From Symbiodinium natans (lineage: Eukaryota > Sar > Dinophyceae > Suessiales > Symbiodiniaceae): 64,000 bases of DNA. The position numbers and the translations under genes are program-made. The notes below the pieces were generated by a model. It was not told the origin of the DNA and made no database searches. It saw only the letters and a list, made by a program, of their open reading frames with translations. This document shows positions 10,314 through 19,282 of the stretch, piece by piece (within the stretch, counting starts at the first letter, position 1; the number at the start of each line of letters is the position of its first letter). The DNA lies in assembly GCA_905221605.1 (NCBI GenBank), contig CAJNDS010000351.1:95383-159382 (forward strand), read 5' to 3'.

Positions 10314-10640
10314 TTAAGTCCTGTTCTCGAACCGGTTCCCAAGACCTTGGAATACCTTGGACGGACATCGCCAATCAAACTGCTGAACAAAAATCAATTC
10401 ACCCACCTCCCTGGTACTGCAGACCAGGCACGGAACAGCCGTGGAGTTCGAAGCAACATTTCCTTTGCTCGCTGCGAGCAAGGAAATTGCCTGCGTCGTG
10501 GTTGTGGAGGTGGTGGAGATGACTTTCCTCGGTGGACGAGACATGACCCATTGCCGCCCTTGACTTCTGCAACACGAGCAACAGCCCTGATACCCTCTTT
10601 TATAAACCCTATCATACGTTTGGATATCATGACGCCGCAT
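10314..10640 (-). CDS. Doubtful ORF, possibly exonic
   Basis: A 108-codon minus frame (KVISTTSTTTTQAISLLAAS ... LIFVQQFDWRCPSKVFQGLG) overlaps a second minus frame (KRMIGFIKEGIRAVARVAEV) that looks coding over 10530-10640. A 208-codon plus frame also covers 10347-10973. One of these is probably real. Confidence 0.25.
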   Translation of the reverse strand: MRRHDIQTYDRVYKRGYQGCCSCCRSQGRQWVMSRPPRKVISTTSTTTTQAISLLAASKGNVASNSTAVPCLVCSTREVGELIFVQQFDWRCPSKVFQGLGNRFENRT

Positions 10641-11676
10641 GCCGGCATGCCTGTCCTCCTGTTGAGTCCGTCACCCAGTGGTCATGCTGCTCAGGGCTCC
10701 AAAATGTACCCCTATGAACAACTATATAGTCCGCTTCAAGGTTTGGTTGGGGTTTCGATACTTTCACATCCTTCCATGCAAGGACTGCAAGGATGTGAAG
10801 TTTTTGTGACTCAGCTTCTTCCCCCACCCCCAACTAACGCCACAGAGGATCCCGCAGAGTATCCCCCCCCCTATATGAAAAACTGCAGAGATCTGCAAAG
10901 TATCCACTCCAAAGAATGCCACACTGAATCCTTGATGCACCCACGAAACTTCGCATTGCTCATCTTTAGGTAGGGAGGAGCTTGAGATGCTCGAAATTCT
11001 TTTTCGTGGGCTTAGGGATTTACAGCTTAGGGTTGGTAGGGTTGGTAGAGCTGCACATTGCGCAACAACACTTTGCAGCCAAGGAACACGGGGCCCCAGT
11101 TTACGAGTCGTGACAGCTCGTTCTCACCTAGGTCCTGCAGCAGGAGGCTCAGGCTTGCAGGCTCACGCTGGCACCGGGCAAGCAACTGCGTGAGACTTCT
11201 GCGGGAGACCCGGCGAGAAGGAGTAGTTAAAGCCTGCCAACCTAACCAGATCTCAAAAACATCCTATGGACAAAACAGAGCCCGAAAACCAACCCGACCC
11301 CTCATCCCCACAAGGGTCCAGCATGGCTGGCATCTGGCACTCGACGGGAGCCGGGGCGAAGAACGGGGCGACCTGCCAACTTTGGGACACTCGGTCACTC
11401 GGTCCCATGCCATTGGGCAGTATCCCGAAACCTTGTATAAAATGCCCTTCAACCCCCAAACCCTTTTCCCCCTTATAAAGCCCCAACGCCGCCCTACCAC
11501 GCCGATGCCTGATCCAGCAGCTCGCCAGTCAACTCGAGAGTTCCCACATAAGCCTGCTCCTTTTGAAAAATCAGGGTGGGTCGGGGTGTTTAAGGCCCTG
11601 GCTTCTGCTTTGTTGAGAGGAGCGGGGTTCGTGTATGTTTGAGCGCGGAAAAGGAAACTATGGGCTTCAGGTTGCG

Positions 11677-12263
11677 TGCGTCCGTGCATGCGTCCGTGCG
11701 TCCGTGCGACCGTGCGTCCGTGCGACCGTGCGTCCGTGCGCACGCAACAGCGTGAACGTGTGTCAATGTGTTTTGTGTGTGTGTGTGTGTGTGTGTGTGT
11801 CTGTGTGTGTGTCTGTCTGTGTGTGTGTCTGTCTGTGTGTGTGTCTGTCTGTGTGTGTGTGTGTCTGTGTGTGTGTGTGTCTGTGTGTGTGTGTGTGTCT
11901 GTGTGTGTGGTGTGTCTGTGTGTGTGTTGTGTCTGTGTGTGTGTTGTGTCTGTGTGTCTGTTGTGTCTGTGTGTCTGTGTGTGTGTGTCTGTGTGTCTGT
12001 GTGTCTGTGTGTCTGTGTGTCTGTGTGTGTGTGCCTGTGTGTCTGTGTGTCTGTGTGTCTGTGTGTCTGTGTGTCTGTGTCTGTGTGTCTGTGTGTCTGT
12101 GTGTCTGTGTGTCTGTGTGTCTGTGTGTCTGCGTGTCTGTGTGTCTGTGGGTCTGTGTGTCTGTGTGTCTGTGTGTCTGTGTGTCTGTGTGTCTGTGTGT
12201 CTGTGTGTCTGTGTGTCTGTGTGTCTGTGTGTCTGTGTGTCTGTGTGTCTGTGTGTCTGTGTG

Positions 12264-12308
<45 letters not shown>

Positions 12309-12393
12309 GCGCGTGCGTGGGTGAGTGGATGGGTACGCGCGTAGGGGCGTGCGCGCGCATGTGCGTTCTCTGCGTCCTCTGTGTGTGTGTGTG
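11677..12393 (+). repeat. Long TG/TC array, 8-bp period
   Basis: GCGTCCGT units at 11677-11745 lead into (TG)n with regular TC interruptions. From about 11960 to 12270 the period is 8 bp (TCTGTGTG). It ends in pure TG and GCGTGC units. All long frames here are repeat artefacts. Confidence 0.97.
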
Positions 12394-12791
12394 TAGGACG
12401 TAGGTTCGAGGCTTCAGCTTGAAGGTCGAGACTCCTTAGACTGATTCGTCATGCGGATTTCTGGCTTGTGGACAACTGCTACAACTAGAGTACCTTCTGA
12501 GAGCTGGAGCCATACGAAACAGGCACAGGAAGAAGCTGAAGCTAACTGATGTAAGCTTATTAAGCAAAGAAGGCGGCAACAAAGAGCGCGCAAAGGGCGC
12601 ATTACAACCCTCGGGCATGCTTGGGCTGTCAACCCCAGATCTTGATCGAGAACAGCTCCCGCAACCAAAGCTTCAAAGAATGCGCATAAGGCCTTCGGTG
12701 CGTTTAGAATTGAAAGTAGGGGCTCAGTTTGGACTTCAGGGTCCACCCACACCGGGATTCCTTCTCAAACGAAAATCTGGGGGCCCTTGTC

Positions 12792-12867
12792 CTGCTTGTT
12801 CATCTTCTCGTAAAAGGAACGGACGGACTCCAAGTCGAAGACGATCTTGGACCAGTCATCCATGAAC
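12792..12867 (-). CDS. Internal exon, product unknown
   Basis: Acceptor ACCGAG|G (12867) opens 76 nt reading FMDDWSKIVFDLESVRSFYE, KMNKQ. The frame then meets CAG|GACAAG at 12792/12791, which would be a non-canonical GA donor; such donors are known in dinoflagellates. The globular, high-GC3 composition makes the exon itself likely. Confidence 0.5.
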
Positions 12868-13545
12868 CTCGGTACCCCTCAGGGTGCAGCGAATGGCCTG
12901 GGAGCTACGGTCGGGATCGGAACGGTGGCAACACGGCAGCAGTTGACACTCGCGGCTTCACATGCACCATCCTGCACCATCCTTCACCATTTGAAGTCAG
13001 AAGCCATTGAGCAACCTTTGAGCTTCCCCCTCACATCCGTGCTGCACCTACGGACACCTCTGGGACACGTCCTATGCACCAGCCAACTTCGGGACATGCG
13101 CAACGAGTGACACACAATGCACACCCATGCACATACTGGGGGTGTGCATCCTATGCATCGCTACGCGTTTGCATCCACGCAGCTGGGTGGTCCATCGTTC
13201 CTGTCTGGGGTTCGCTTAATAAAGCCCAAGACTGTCAACCCCCGCCATCAAGGCTACCGTGCGGTGAGTTTCCTCCACAGATTAGCCGCGCAATGATTGA
13301 GCCTGCTAGCAACATAATTGTTACATCAGCACGGGTTCGGTCATATCAACACAATACGAATAATACGAACTACCTTTTTCAATGGCTAGCCAGCTACTGA
13401 CAAGTTATAGTGTGAAAAAAGGCCTCGAAAGTCGTGGTGCTTTGACGGGGCGTTAGGGGAAATGTCAGAAATGTTTAGGCGCATTCGAGCCGGCAAATTT
13501 TGTGGAAGCGCAAGACGGTGCCAATGATTGCCAAGGGCTTGCCAC

Positions 13546-13627
13546 CTCGATGGGAAGCTTGAAGGAGTACATCCCCTCGAAGAGCTGCATGATCTGCGAG
13601 TAGGTGTTGTTCATGCCTCGTTTCAGA
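13546..13627 (-). CDS. Internal exon, product unknown
   Basis: Acceptor TGGCAG| at 13628-13630 and donor ATCGAG|GTGGCA (13546/13545) bound 82 nt: LKRGMNNTYSQIMQLFEGMY, SFKLPIE (1 nt in, phase 0 out). It has good composition and two sound splice sites. No family recognised. Confidence 0.5.
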
Positions 13628-13789
13628 CTGCCAGGCTCTGCACATGTCCCTTGGCCCTGCATACTCGTGTGCACAAGTCTGTTCGCAGCTTTCAAGCTCT
13701 CGGAGCATGCTACTACCGTGACAGAAAGCCCATGCCGGTGTCTCTGCCTATGACAGTTTGGGGTCGTTGACCGAAGAAAGAAGCACTGC

Positions 13790-13982
13790 ACTGTGCAAGC
13801 AAGCAACTCAATGTGTACTGCCATGGTACCTGCCGAGGCGATTCACAGAATCGACGTTTGTCATCGACGCATATCGACACGCATGCGAGGTGTGGCATTT
13901 GAAGGGCGGAGCATCTCGCGAACCTGTCTGGAACATCTTGCGTTTATTTGAATGTTTGCGTGCCCGACACCATCACTGGTAG
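13790..13982 (+). CDS. Possible plus-strand exon
   Basis: The plus frame FTESTFVIDAYRHACEVWHL ... REPVWNILRLFECLRA ends at TAG 13980-13982. Composition is fair, but strand and boundaries are not supported by neighbours, which are on the minus strand. Confidence 0.25.
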
Positions 13983-14051
13983 TGTAGCATCAGTGCGAGT
14001 TGCGAGGGTTCCATAAGAATTCAGCCGGGGCAGCACGAAGGACTGCACTTA

Positions 14052-14220
14052 TTATTTGGCAAGAACAAGGTTATCGAGAAAAGCACTCTTGGCAAGTTCA
14101 AGCCAGTAGTTCAAGCCCTTCTTGTCGAAACTGATGGCGACGTGCGTCCTTGCTGCCCAAGTCGCATGTGCTTGAACGATGCGATTTACAAGCCATGCAA
14201 GAATGGAGCTTGGAGACGCG
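14052..14220 (-). CDS. Exon ending in a stop, product unknown
   Basis: Acceptor CTCCAG| at 14221-14223 opens SPSSILAWLVNRIVQAHATW, AARTHVAISFDKKGLNYWLE, LAKSAFLDNLVLAK, ending at TAA 14052-14054. It is a hydrophobic-amphipathic, clearly protein-like segment. It follows the exon at 14254-14349 by 33 nt, so the two may be joined by a very short intron or belong to different genes. Confidence 0.5.
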
Positions 14221-14253
14221 CTGGAGCAAGCCACGGGCTGCTACTTCTAGTCC

Positions 14254-14349
14254 TCACTGCGAAAAGCGTGGCACCGCGCGAGCCTCATCCAACGCCGTCT
14301 TGATGAGCTCCTGAAAGAACATCCTCTGCTCGTGCAGCGCCGATAGTTT
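14254..14349 (-). CDS. Helical exon, product unknown
   Basis: After acceptor CCTAG (14350-14352) the frame reads KLSALHEQRMFFQELIKTAL, DEARAVPRFSQ, to TGA 14254-14256 (32 codons, phase 0). A donor GCG|GTGCCA at 14272 would instead drop the last residues and, with acceptor GTAGCAG before CCCGTG, join in frame to the next exon across 37 nt. It has very good coding composition. Confidence 0.5.
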   Translation of the reverse strand, partial: KLSALHEQRMFFQELIKTALDEARAVPRFSQ

Positions 14350-14721
14350 CTAGGCACGCTTGCGCTTCAACCTTGCTACAGGCCTAGGGGCTGACCGGTG
14401 GTGGGTGAACCCTCAGACCGAAGCCAAAGGTCTAAACGCCGCTAACTCAGAAAGACCTGCACTATCCTGCAATCGCAAGCCAAGCAAACCCTGCGCTGGA
14501 CAGTCAAGAACAGGGAATCCCCCGTCCGACACAGCCTTCAGGGTCAACTGCTGGGCTAAGTCCAAAAGTCTGAAAGCCTGAAGCGTAGGCCTCAAACAGT
14601 GAGAGAGATCTCGTGCGATCTATCATTGTTTACACCCGAAACCTAGGCGAGAGTGCGTTTGGCACCCTCCGTGAGGCGAGGGCTACAGTAGGGCGAGAGT
14701 GCGACTTTGACCAAATCTCAC

Positions 14722-14822
14722 CTCTTGACGTTGGAACCCCGTAGTGGTGGCACACCGCTCGGGGAAAAGTAGTGCCAGCCAAGCTTCGCAGACTCAGTTG
14801 TGAACAGGTACTTGCCCATGAC
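14722..14822 (-). CDS. Well-bounded internal exon, product unknown
   Basis: CTCCCAG|G (14822) and AAGAG|GTGAGA (14722/14721) are textbook splice sites. The 101-nt frame reads VMGKYLFTTESAKLGWHYFS, PSGVPPLRGSNVK plus 2 nt. Aromatic-rich, globular composition. This is one of the most secure exons in the window, though I know no family for it. Confidence 0.6.
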
Positions 14823-15200
14823 CTGGGAGGGTTGTAGAGTCAAGGGTTTTAGAATGATTCCGAGTCTGGTGTTTGGGTTCCAAGTACCTACTTGGGGCTC
14901 TTTGGAGTGTAGGTGAGCCCCGAGTCGGAAGTCAGAAGTCCCATGGTAAACCGACCAGTCAAGGAAGTGCACCCGTTTTGGTCCTGGGCGCTTAAAACCT
15001 TCACTGGTCATTCCCAAAATCATCCCCAGACCAAGGCAGAAATCCCTCCGCTTGCTGGTTCTAGGTCGGTAGCCGATTGAAATCGAAACCAAGGTTTGAA
15101 GGGTGGCTACACATAACCATAGGGCATCAGATTTGCACCCTTCCCTCATAAGAACCAGCAAAGCTGTTAGCAAGGTTTTCAGGCGAGAGGGCCTTGCGGA

Positions 15201-15767
15201 GTGGGTACTCGTGGGCGGCGGAGGCACATTGGCAAACCTGGCCAATGGGCTTTGATTGCAGCTTGTTGGTTCCAATCCAGGCCCCACGGGAGGGCTGTTG
15301 AGGCTTTTGGAGCCCTAAGCTATAATGGGTTTTTGCACGAATGGGTCACAGTTTGCACGGCTGCCCACTCACAGATTCCTTCAGAAGTTCGTCACACTGC
15401 CATTGCAGTGCTCCACACGAATGCCAGCAGCTTGGGAAGGAAGTTCAGATCTCAAAAAAAGTTCGACGTTCGGGGCTTGGAGGTCCAATGGTTGTTAGTC
15501 ATAAGGCTGCTTCTGAGGCGTTGTTCTTTTTGTCGGCTACTCACTTCAGCTACTAGTCGCCCCAAGCTTTCTCCTGACACCCGAACAGCCCGAATGAAGC
15601 CTTACTGTTTCGATTCCGAGGTTGCTACTCAGGTCGCCGCCCCTACCCTTCCAGCTTTGCCTGGCTATCTGGGTTCACCCCAGTGGTCACGCAAGCAGAC
15701 GCGCAGGCTGCGGCCGGGTCCTGTTTTGCGGGAGCTTGACAGAAGCCACAGGATTGAAGAATCCTGA
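15201..15767 (+). CDS. Long plus-strand ORF of doubtful status
   Basis: The frame is open for 188 codons. The centre (ATQVAAPTLPALPGYLGSPQ) and the end (RPGPVLRELDRSHRIEES) are acceptable, but there is no splice or start support and the flanking exons are on the other strand. Confidence 0.22.
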   Translation: MGTRGRRRHIGKPGQWALIAACWFQSRPHGRAVEAFGALSYNGFLHEWVTVCTAAHSQIPSEVRHTAIAVLHTNASSLGRKFRSQKKFDVRGLEVQWLLVIRLLLRRCSFCRLLTSATSRPKLSPDTRTARMKPYCFDSEVATQVAAPTLPALPGYLGSPQWSRKQTRRLRPGPVLRELDRSHRIEES

Positions 15768-16007
15768 AAAGAGAGTTACAGGCTCTTTTCGTGGGAGAGG
15801 AACGGACGAGATTCTTGAGCTTAACACTTTTCAGTCCTGCAATTAGCTCAGGAACTTCGTGGGTTTGTTTTGGGAGTCATCTAGGCTCGGATTTGGAAGG
15901 CTGCGCAGCTCGCACTATGAGCATACGTACACTTCTACAGCAATATTCCAAGCGCCGGAAAGGTTCAGAGGTCCACAAGGGTCCACAAGCACATTCCCAC
16001 ACCCAAC

Positions 16008-16105
16008 CTTATAAACCAATTCCCTGAAACAAGCCGCAATGTCGAGACAGACGTATTCTACAAGGCACGCCGCGTTCGTCCATGTGGTCGACAACTGGCA
16101 ACTTC
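16008..16105 (-). CDS. Internal exon downstream of a duplicated splice acceptor
   Basis: Acceptor TTTCAG|G at 16105 and donor TATAAG|GTTGGG (16008/16007) bound 98 nt: SCQLSTTWTNAACLVEYVCL, DIAACFRELVYK (2 nt in, phase 0 out). The entry phase matches the exit phase of the exon at 16175-16262, giving a 69-nt intron. A second copy of the same acceptor stands 40 nt upstream in a tandem duplication. Cys-rich and helical; no family recognised. Confidence 0.55.
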
Positions 16106-16160
16106 CTGAAACACCGTAAACCAACGTTCGACACTTGGCAACTTCCTGAAACACTGTAAA
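16081..16160. repeat. 40-bp tandem duplication across a splice acceptor
   Basis: 16081-16120 and 16121-16160 are about 80% identical (32 of 40 by hand). On the minus strand each copy carries TTTACRGTGTTTCAG|GAAG, i.e. the end of an intron plus the start of the next exon. Confidence 0.85.
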
Positions 16161-16174
16161 CTCAAACCCTTTAC

Positions 16175-16262
16175 CCTCCTCGAACATGACCTTCTCGTCT
16201 GCAGCAATGTAGGGTTGCAGGGCTTCGTCGTCCAGGATCACTTTCAGCTTAGTGGGGCTCGC
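16175..16262 (-). CDS. Internal exon, product unknown
   Basis: Acceptor CTTCAG|G (16262) and donor GAGG|GTAAAG (16175/16174) bound 88 nt: ASPTKLKVILDDEALQPYIA, ADEKVMFEE plus 1 nt. It is acidic with high third-base GC. It joins in phase to 16008-16105. The upstream flank runs into the polypyrimidine array at 16325, so the array is probably intronic. Confidence 0.58.
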
Positions 16263-16324
16263 CTGAAGCTTTTTGTTATTGAAGGCGATCGCACGTCAAC
16301 TTCCCTCGGCTCTAGACAAAAAAT

Positions 16325-16526
16325 ATCTCTTCTTCTCTGTTCTCTCTTCTTCTTCTTTTTCTTCTTCTTCTTCTTCTCTCTTCTTCTCTCTTCTTCTCTC
16401 TTCTTCTCTCTTCTTCTCTCTTCTTCTCTCTTCTTCTCTCTTCTTCTCTCTTCTTCTCTCTTCTTCTCTCTTCTTCTCTCTTCTTCTCTCTTCTTCTCTC
16501 TTCTTCTTCTCTCTTTCTCTTCATTT
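16325..16526 (-). repeat. Polypurine array, 10-bp period
   Basis: On the plus strand about 14 near-perfect TTCTTCTCTC units (16371-16510) are flanked by irregular TTC and CTTT tracts. On the minus strand, the sense strand of the neighbouring exons, it is GA-rich. Confidence 0.96.
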
Positions 16527-16640
16527 TCTTTCTTTCTTTCAGCGCACCTGAAAGCGTGCGTTTCCGGGTCATGCGGTGCAGAAGACTGTGCGGACATTCC
16601 GGACAGCAGGCTATAATCCCTAACCACTACACCCGCAGCA
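16527..16640 (-). mobile_element. SINE-like element 1 (tRNA-like head, GAAA tail)
   Basis: Minus strand: GTAGTGGTTAGGG (16630-16618) resembles a tRNA A-box region. It is followed by about 75 nt including CCGGAAAC and ends in (GAAA)n at 16540-16527. The element at 18576-18735 has the same order of head, CCGGAAAC core and GAAA tail. A clear B-box is not visible and no target-site duplication was confirmed. Confidence 0.42.
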
Positions 16641-16674
16641 CCGACGCCATGCATCAAACTTACTGGCATTTTCC

Positions 16675-17100
16675 CTCCACTTCTCTCCTCTTCTCTCCTC
16701 TTCTCTCCTCTTCTCTCCTCTTCTCTCCTCTTCTCTCCTCTTCTCTCCTCTTCTCTCCTCTTCTCTCCTCTTCTCTCTCCTTCTCTCTCCTTCTCTCCCC
16801 TTCTCTCCTCTTCTCTCCTCTTCTCTCCTCTTCTCTCCTCTTCTCTCCTCTTCTCTCCTCTTCTCTCCTCTTCTCTCCTCTTCTCTCCTCTTCTCTCCTC
16901 TTCTCTCCTCTTCTCTCCTCTTCTCTCCTCTTCTCTCCTCTTCTCTCCTCTTCTCTCCTCTTCTCTCTTCTTCTCTCTTCTTCTCTCTTCTTCTCTCTTC
17001 TTCTCTCTTCTTCTCCCTTCTTCTCTCTTCTTCTCTCTTCTTCTCTCTTCTTCTCTCTTCTTCTCTCTTCGTTCTCTTCTCCTCTCTCTTCTCTCTCTGT
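16675..17100 (-). repeat. Polypurine array, 10-bp period (TTCTCTCCTC)n
   Basis: About 28 TTCTCTCCTC units on the plus strand pass into about a dozen TTCTCTCTTC units from 16970, then decay into CTCTT. The period is constant at 10 bp while the unit changes by one base. Confidence 0.97.
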
Positions 17101-17192
17101 TCTCTATTCTGTTAATTTCGCTCTTTCTTTCTTTGGAGCCAGGAGCAAGCCACGCGCTCTCTCTCGCTCTCCTTTATCTCTCTTCTCGTCAC

Positions 17193-17392
17193 CTTCTTCC
17201 AAGTCGGACAGAAGCGTTGCCTTTGAAATTAGTAGCCATGCTCAGAGCAGGAGCATCAGTGGTCTGTTCGAGGCGATTTGGGTTGTTGGCTGACGCATTC
17301 AGCATCCTTGCAACAACTTGCAGCTGACCCGTGCTTGGCAATATTGCGGCAGCGGCAAATACACAGCTCACCAAGTCCATGGGCGATGTCAT
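17193..17392 (-). CDS. Exon, possibly with initiator Met, product unknown
   Basis: From ATG 17392-17390 the frame reads MTSPMDLVSCVFAAAAILPS, TGQLQVVARMLNASANNPNR and more, and ends at donor GAAGAAG|GTGACG (17193/17192). It begins Ala-rich and possibly membrane-associated, then becomes polar. An acceptor GAAAG lies just upstream, so an internal exon is also possible. It is downstream of the exon chain 17499-18149. Confidence 0.48.
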
Positions 17393-17498
17393 TTTACTTT
17401 CACAACGGACCCCGCATGGATGCAACATCCGATGTAGACGAGATCTGGTGACTGGTTGAGGCTTCTCGAATCTTGTCCATTTATATACGATACCTCTT

Positions 17499-17743
17499 TC
17501 AGATCAGGCGCGTCCTTTCGATGAGGATCTGCAATGGACGGAAGTGTGCTTCCAGCCGCCGGCAGCACTCTCCCGTGCCTGTGGGTGAACATGGGCGAAC
17601 CTCCGCTGTTGCGACACGTCCGTAGACATCTCTGGCATCGACCAATTTCAAACAAAGCTTGTCATGCTTGTCTCCGTTGCACCCAGATGGAGGCGAGGCC
17701 CGAACATCTGCCGCGACTGCCTGCCGCCCATGGACTTGGTTAG
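17499..17743 (-). CDS. Exon C of the short-intron gene
   Basis: Acceptor TTCTCAG| at 17744-17746 opens NQVHGRQAVAADVRASPPSG, CNGDKHDKLCLKLVDARDVY and more to a stop at 17499. Entry phase fits the exit of exon B (82-nt intron with GTGGGG donor). An alternative frame after 17580 leads to a GTATCG donor at 17488, so the 3' part may differ. Product unknown. Confidence 0.42.
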
Positions 17744-17825
17744 CTGAGAACCGTGGGGAGGAGCACGGAGCCTTGGAAGCGACAACAGCCCGTTGCACGC
17801 TGGTTGACTTGAGCTCAGTCCCCAC

Positions 17826-17964
17826 CAACTCGAGCCGGCCAACAGCGAAAGAAAGTCCAATCACGGGGGCTATCAAAAAGCGGAAGGGCAAAGGCCACCG
17901 CTGCCGAAATCAGTTCTCGGGCTTCCGGAGCACGTTGAGGCATCATTGATGCAGCAGAAAACTC
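17826..17964 (-). CDS. Exon B of the short-intron gene
   Basis: Acceptor TTCTCAG|G (17964) and donor GTTG|GTGGGG (17826/17825). Reads EFSAASMMPQRAPEARELIS, AAVAFALPLFDSPRDWTFFR and 6 more residues. It joins exon A in phase 0 across a 55-nt intron. It contains a short hydrophobic stretch. Product unknown. Confidence 0.48.
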
Positions 17965-18019
17965 CTGAGAAAAAGACCGCCAAAGTTGCTTGGTCGTTGA
18001 ATGTCAGTTGCGGGGTTAC

Positions 18020-18149
18020 CTCGACAGGCAGCGGCAGCACCCCCACGACGAAGAGAGCAGCCAGAGTCACAACGATGCCCCAACATTGGGTGCAAGTGGA
18101 GCCCAATAGCTCTGTAAGGCGGAGCACTGGCTCGGCCTTCCCGAACAAT
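18020..18149 (-). CDS. Exon A of the short-intron gene, membrane segment
   Basis: Acceptor TTCCAG| (18150-18152) and donor GTCGAG|GTAACC (18020/18019) bound 130 nt: LFGKAEPVLRLTELLGSTCT, QCWGIVVTLAALFVVGVLPL, PVE. WGIVVTLAALFVVGVLPL is a convincing transmembrane helix. Together with exon B this suggests a membrane protein; no family recognised. Confidence 0.52.
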
Positions 18150-18152
18150 CTG

Positions 18153-18287
18153 GAAAACGAGTTTGCATGCCAGTTTGCGAGCAATTGTGCAAGCTTTCTC
18201 GTCCGATGGGGCTGCCCCTGCGTCCAAAGCTAGACCCAATGACACAAAAAGATCCAGTTGTGGCCACTGCTGATGTGCAAGTTGAAC
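18153..18287 (-). CDS. Possible exon upstream of exon A
   Basis: The minus strand reads VQLAHQQWPQLDLFVSLGLA, LDAGAAPSDEKACTIARKLA in one frame, open past 18149. Composition is good, but donor and acceptor are not evident. It may be the preceding exon of the same gene. Confidence 0.33.
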
Positions 18288-18505
18288 TCGGAGAAAGGGA
18301 ACCCGATTTTTGCTCTTACACACTTCTTTTCCTCTTCTTACAATAGGGCGAGAGGACTGGAGCGCAGTATGCTCACCCTTGCTGCTGAGGTGTTCAAAGG
18401 CAAACGAGTCCTGATATCCTATATCTGTTGCCTCACCCCTTCTCCAGACTCCTCTGCGTGTTCAATGGCGGCCGGACCATTAGAGGAGGCATCTTGACAC
18501 ATCTC

Positions 18506-18507
<2 letters not shown>

Positions 18508-18575
<68 letters not shown>
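18508..18575 (-). repeat. (TC)n dinucleotide array
   Basis: About 33 TC units on the plus strand (GA on the minus strand) continue directly into the TTTC tail of the SINE-like element. Confidence 0.97.
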
Positions 18576-18598
<23 letters not shown>

Positions 18599-18735
18599 CG
18601 GAGGGCGTGAAGGCCGAAGCCTCCGGGCGTCATCGCCCGCCCCTGTTTCCGGAGCGGTACTCGGGTACAGTGGAAGACACTGATGTGATGCTCTGCCCCC
18701 AACCCTCACTAAGTGTCCTCTAACCACTACCCCCA
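18576..18735 (-). mobile_element. SINE-like element 2 (tRNA-like head, GAAA tail)
   Basis: Minus strand: GTAGTGGTTAGAGG (head, 18730-18717), a GC-rich body with ACCCGAGTACC (possible degenerate B-box) and CCGGAAAC, then (GAAA)6 at 18599-18576 and a GA array. It shares head, core word and tail with the element at 16527-16640; the bodies are otherwise diverged. Confidence 0.45.
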
Positions 18736-18740
18736 CCACC

Positions 18741-19249
18741 CCATCTTCCCCATCTTCACATCTCGCCTTCCGAGTGTGAGACTGTGCTCTTCCGGCTCGC
18801 ACTAGGTTGGACTGGCCCCCAAACAAAGGTACTACCTCCATACACTATACCCCCTCACGTGTGTCCAACCTGCTCTGTGCTACAACTTAGCCTGCGCGCG
18901 AGAAAAACATGCACCCTGGGCCTCTCTTGGGTTCCCCCGGTTGCTATCTTGGTAGACACAGCCCCGCCCTTTAATTGGCTCGCCGCGGCTTTTCGACACT
19001 CTAACTGCTTCGCTATCTCCTGTAGACGTCCGTCCCCAACAACCAAGCTCCCCCACAATACTACCAGCACCCGGGCCCCACTAGGGAACGGACGCCCTGC
19101 ATCACATGACTCAATTGGCCTTCGGCCGTTTTAATGGTGTGTGTTTACTATTATGCGTGTGACAGCTGCTTTACCCTGAAAGCGTTGCTCTCCAGGTGCT
19201 GTTTTGCCGGTCCATTTGCCGGCGCAAAACTACTCATCACATATCCTCA
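18741..19249. other. GC-rich spacer downstream of PP2C
   Basis: No exon with paired signals is visible. It holds an NTP-poor, unique-looking sequence with a palindromic GGCC-TTC-GGCC. It may include the 3' part of the retrocopied cDNA; no poly(A) tract marks its end. Confidence 0.35.
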
Positions 19250-19282
19250 TTAGAACCACGGCTCGGTACTATTGGCCGAGCC
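19117..19282. other. Three short inverted repeats beyond the PP2C tail
   Basis: GGCC-TTC-GGCC (19117-19127), GTTTTGC...GCAAAAC with an inner CGG/CCG pair (19201-19230), and GGCTCGG...CCGAGCC with a 9-nt loop (19260-19282) lie within 170 bp. On the minus strand they would fall in the last codons and 3' region of the retrocopied transcript. A role in RNA 3'-end structure is only a guess. Confidence 0.4.

Noticed and set aside
16618-16630. A functional tRNA gene
   Set aside because: Only the A-box-like head is recognisable; no cloverleaf or clear B-box could be drawn.
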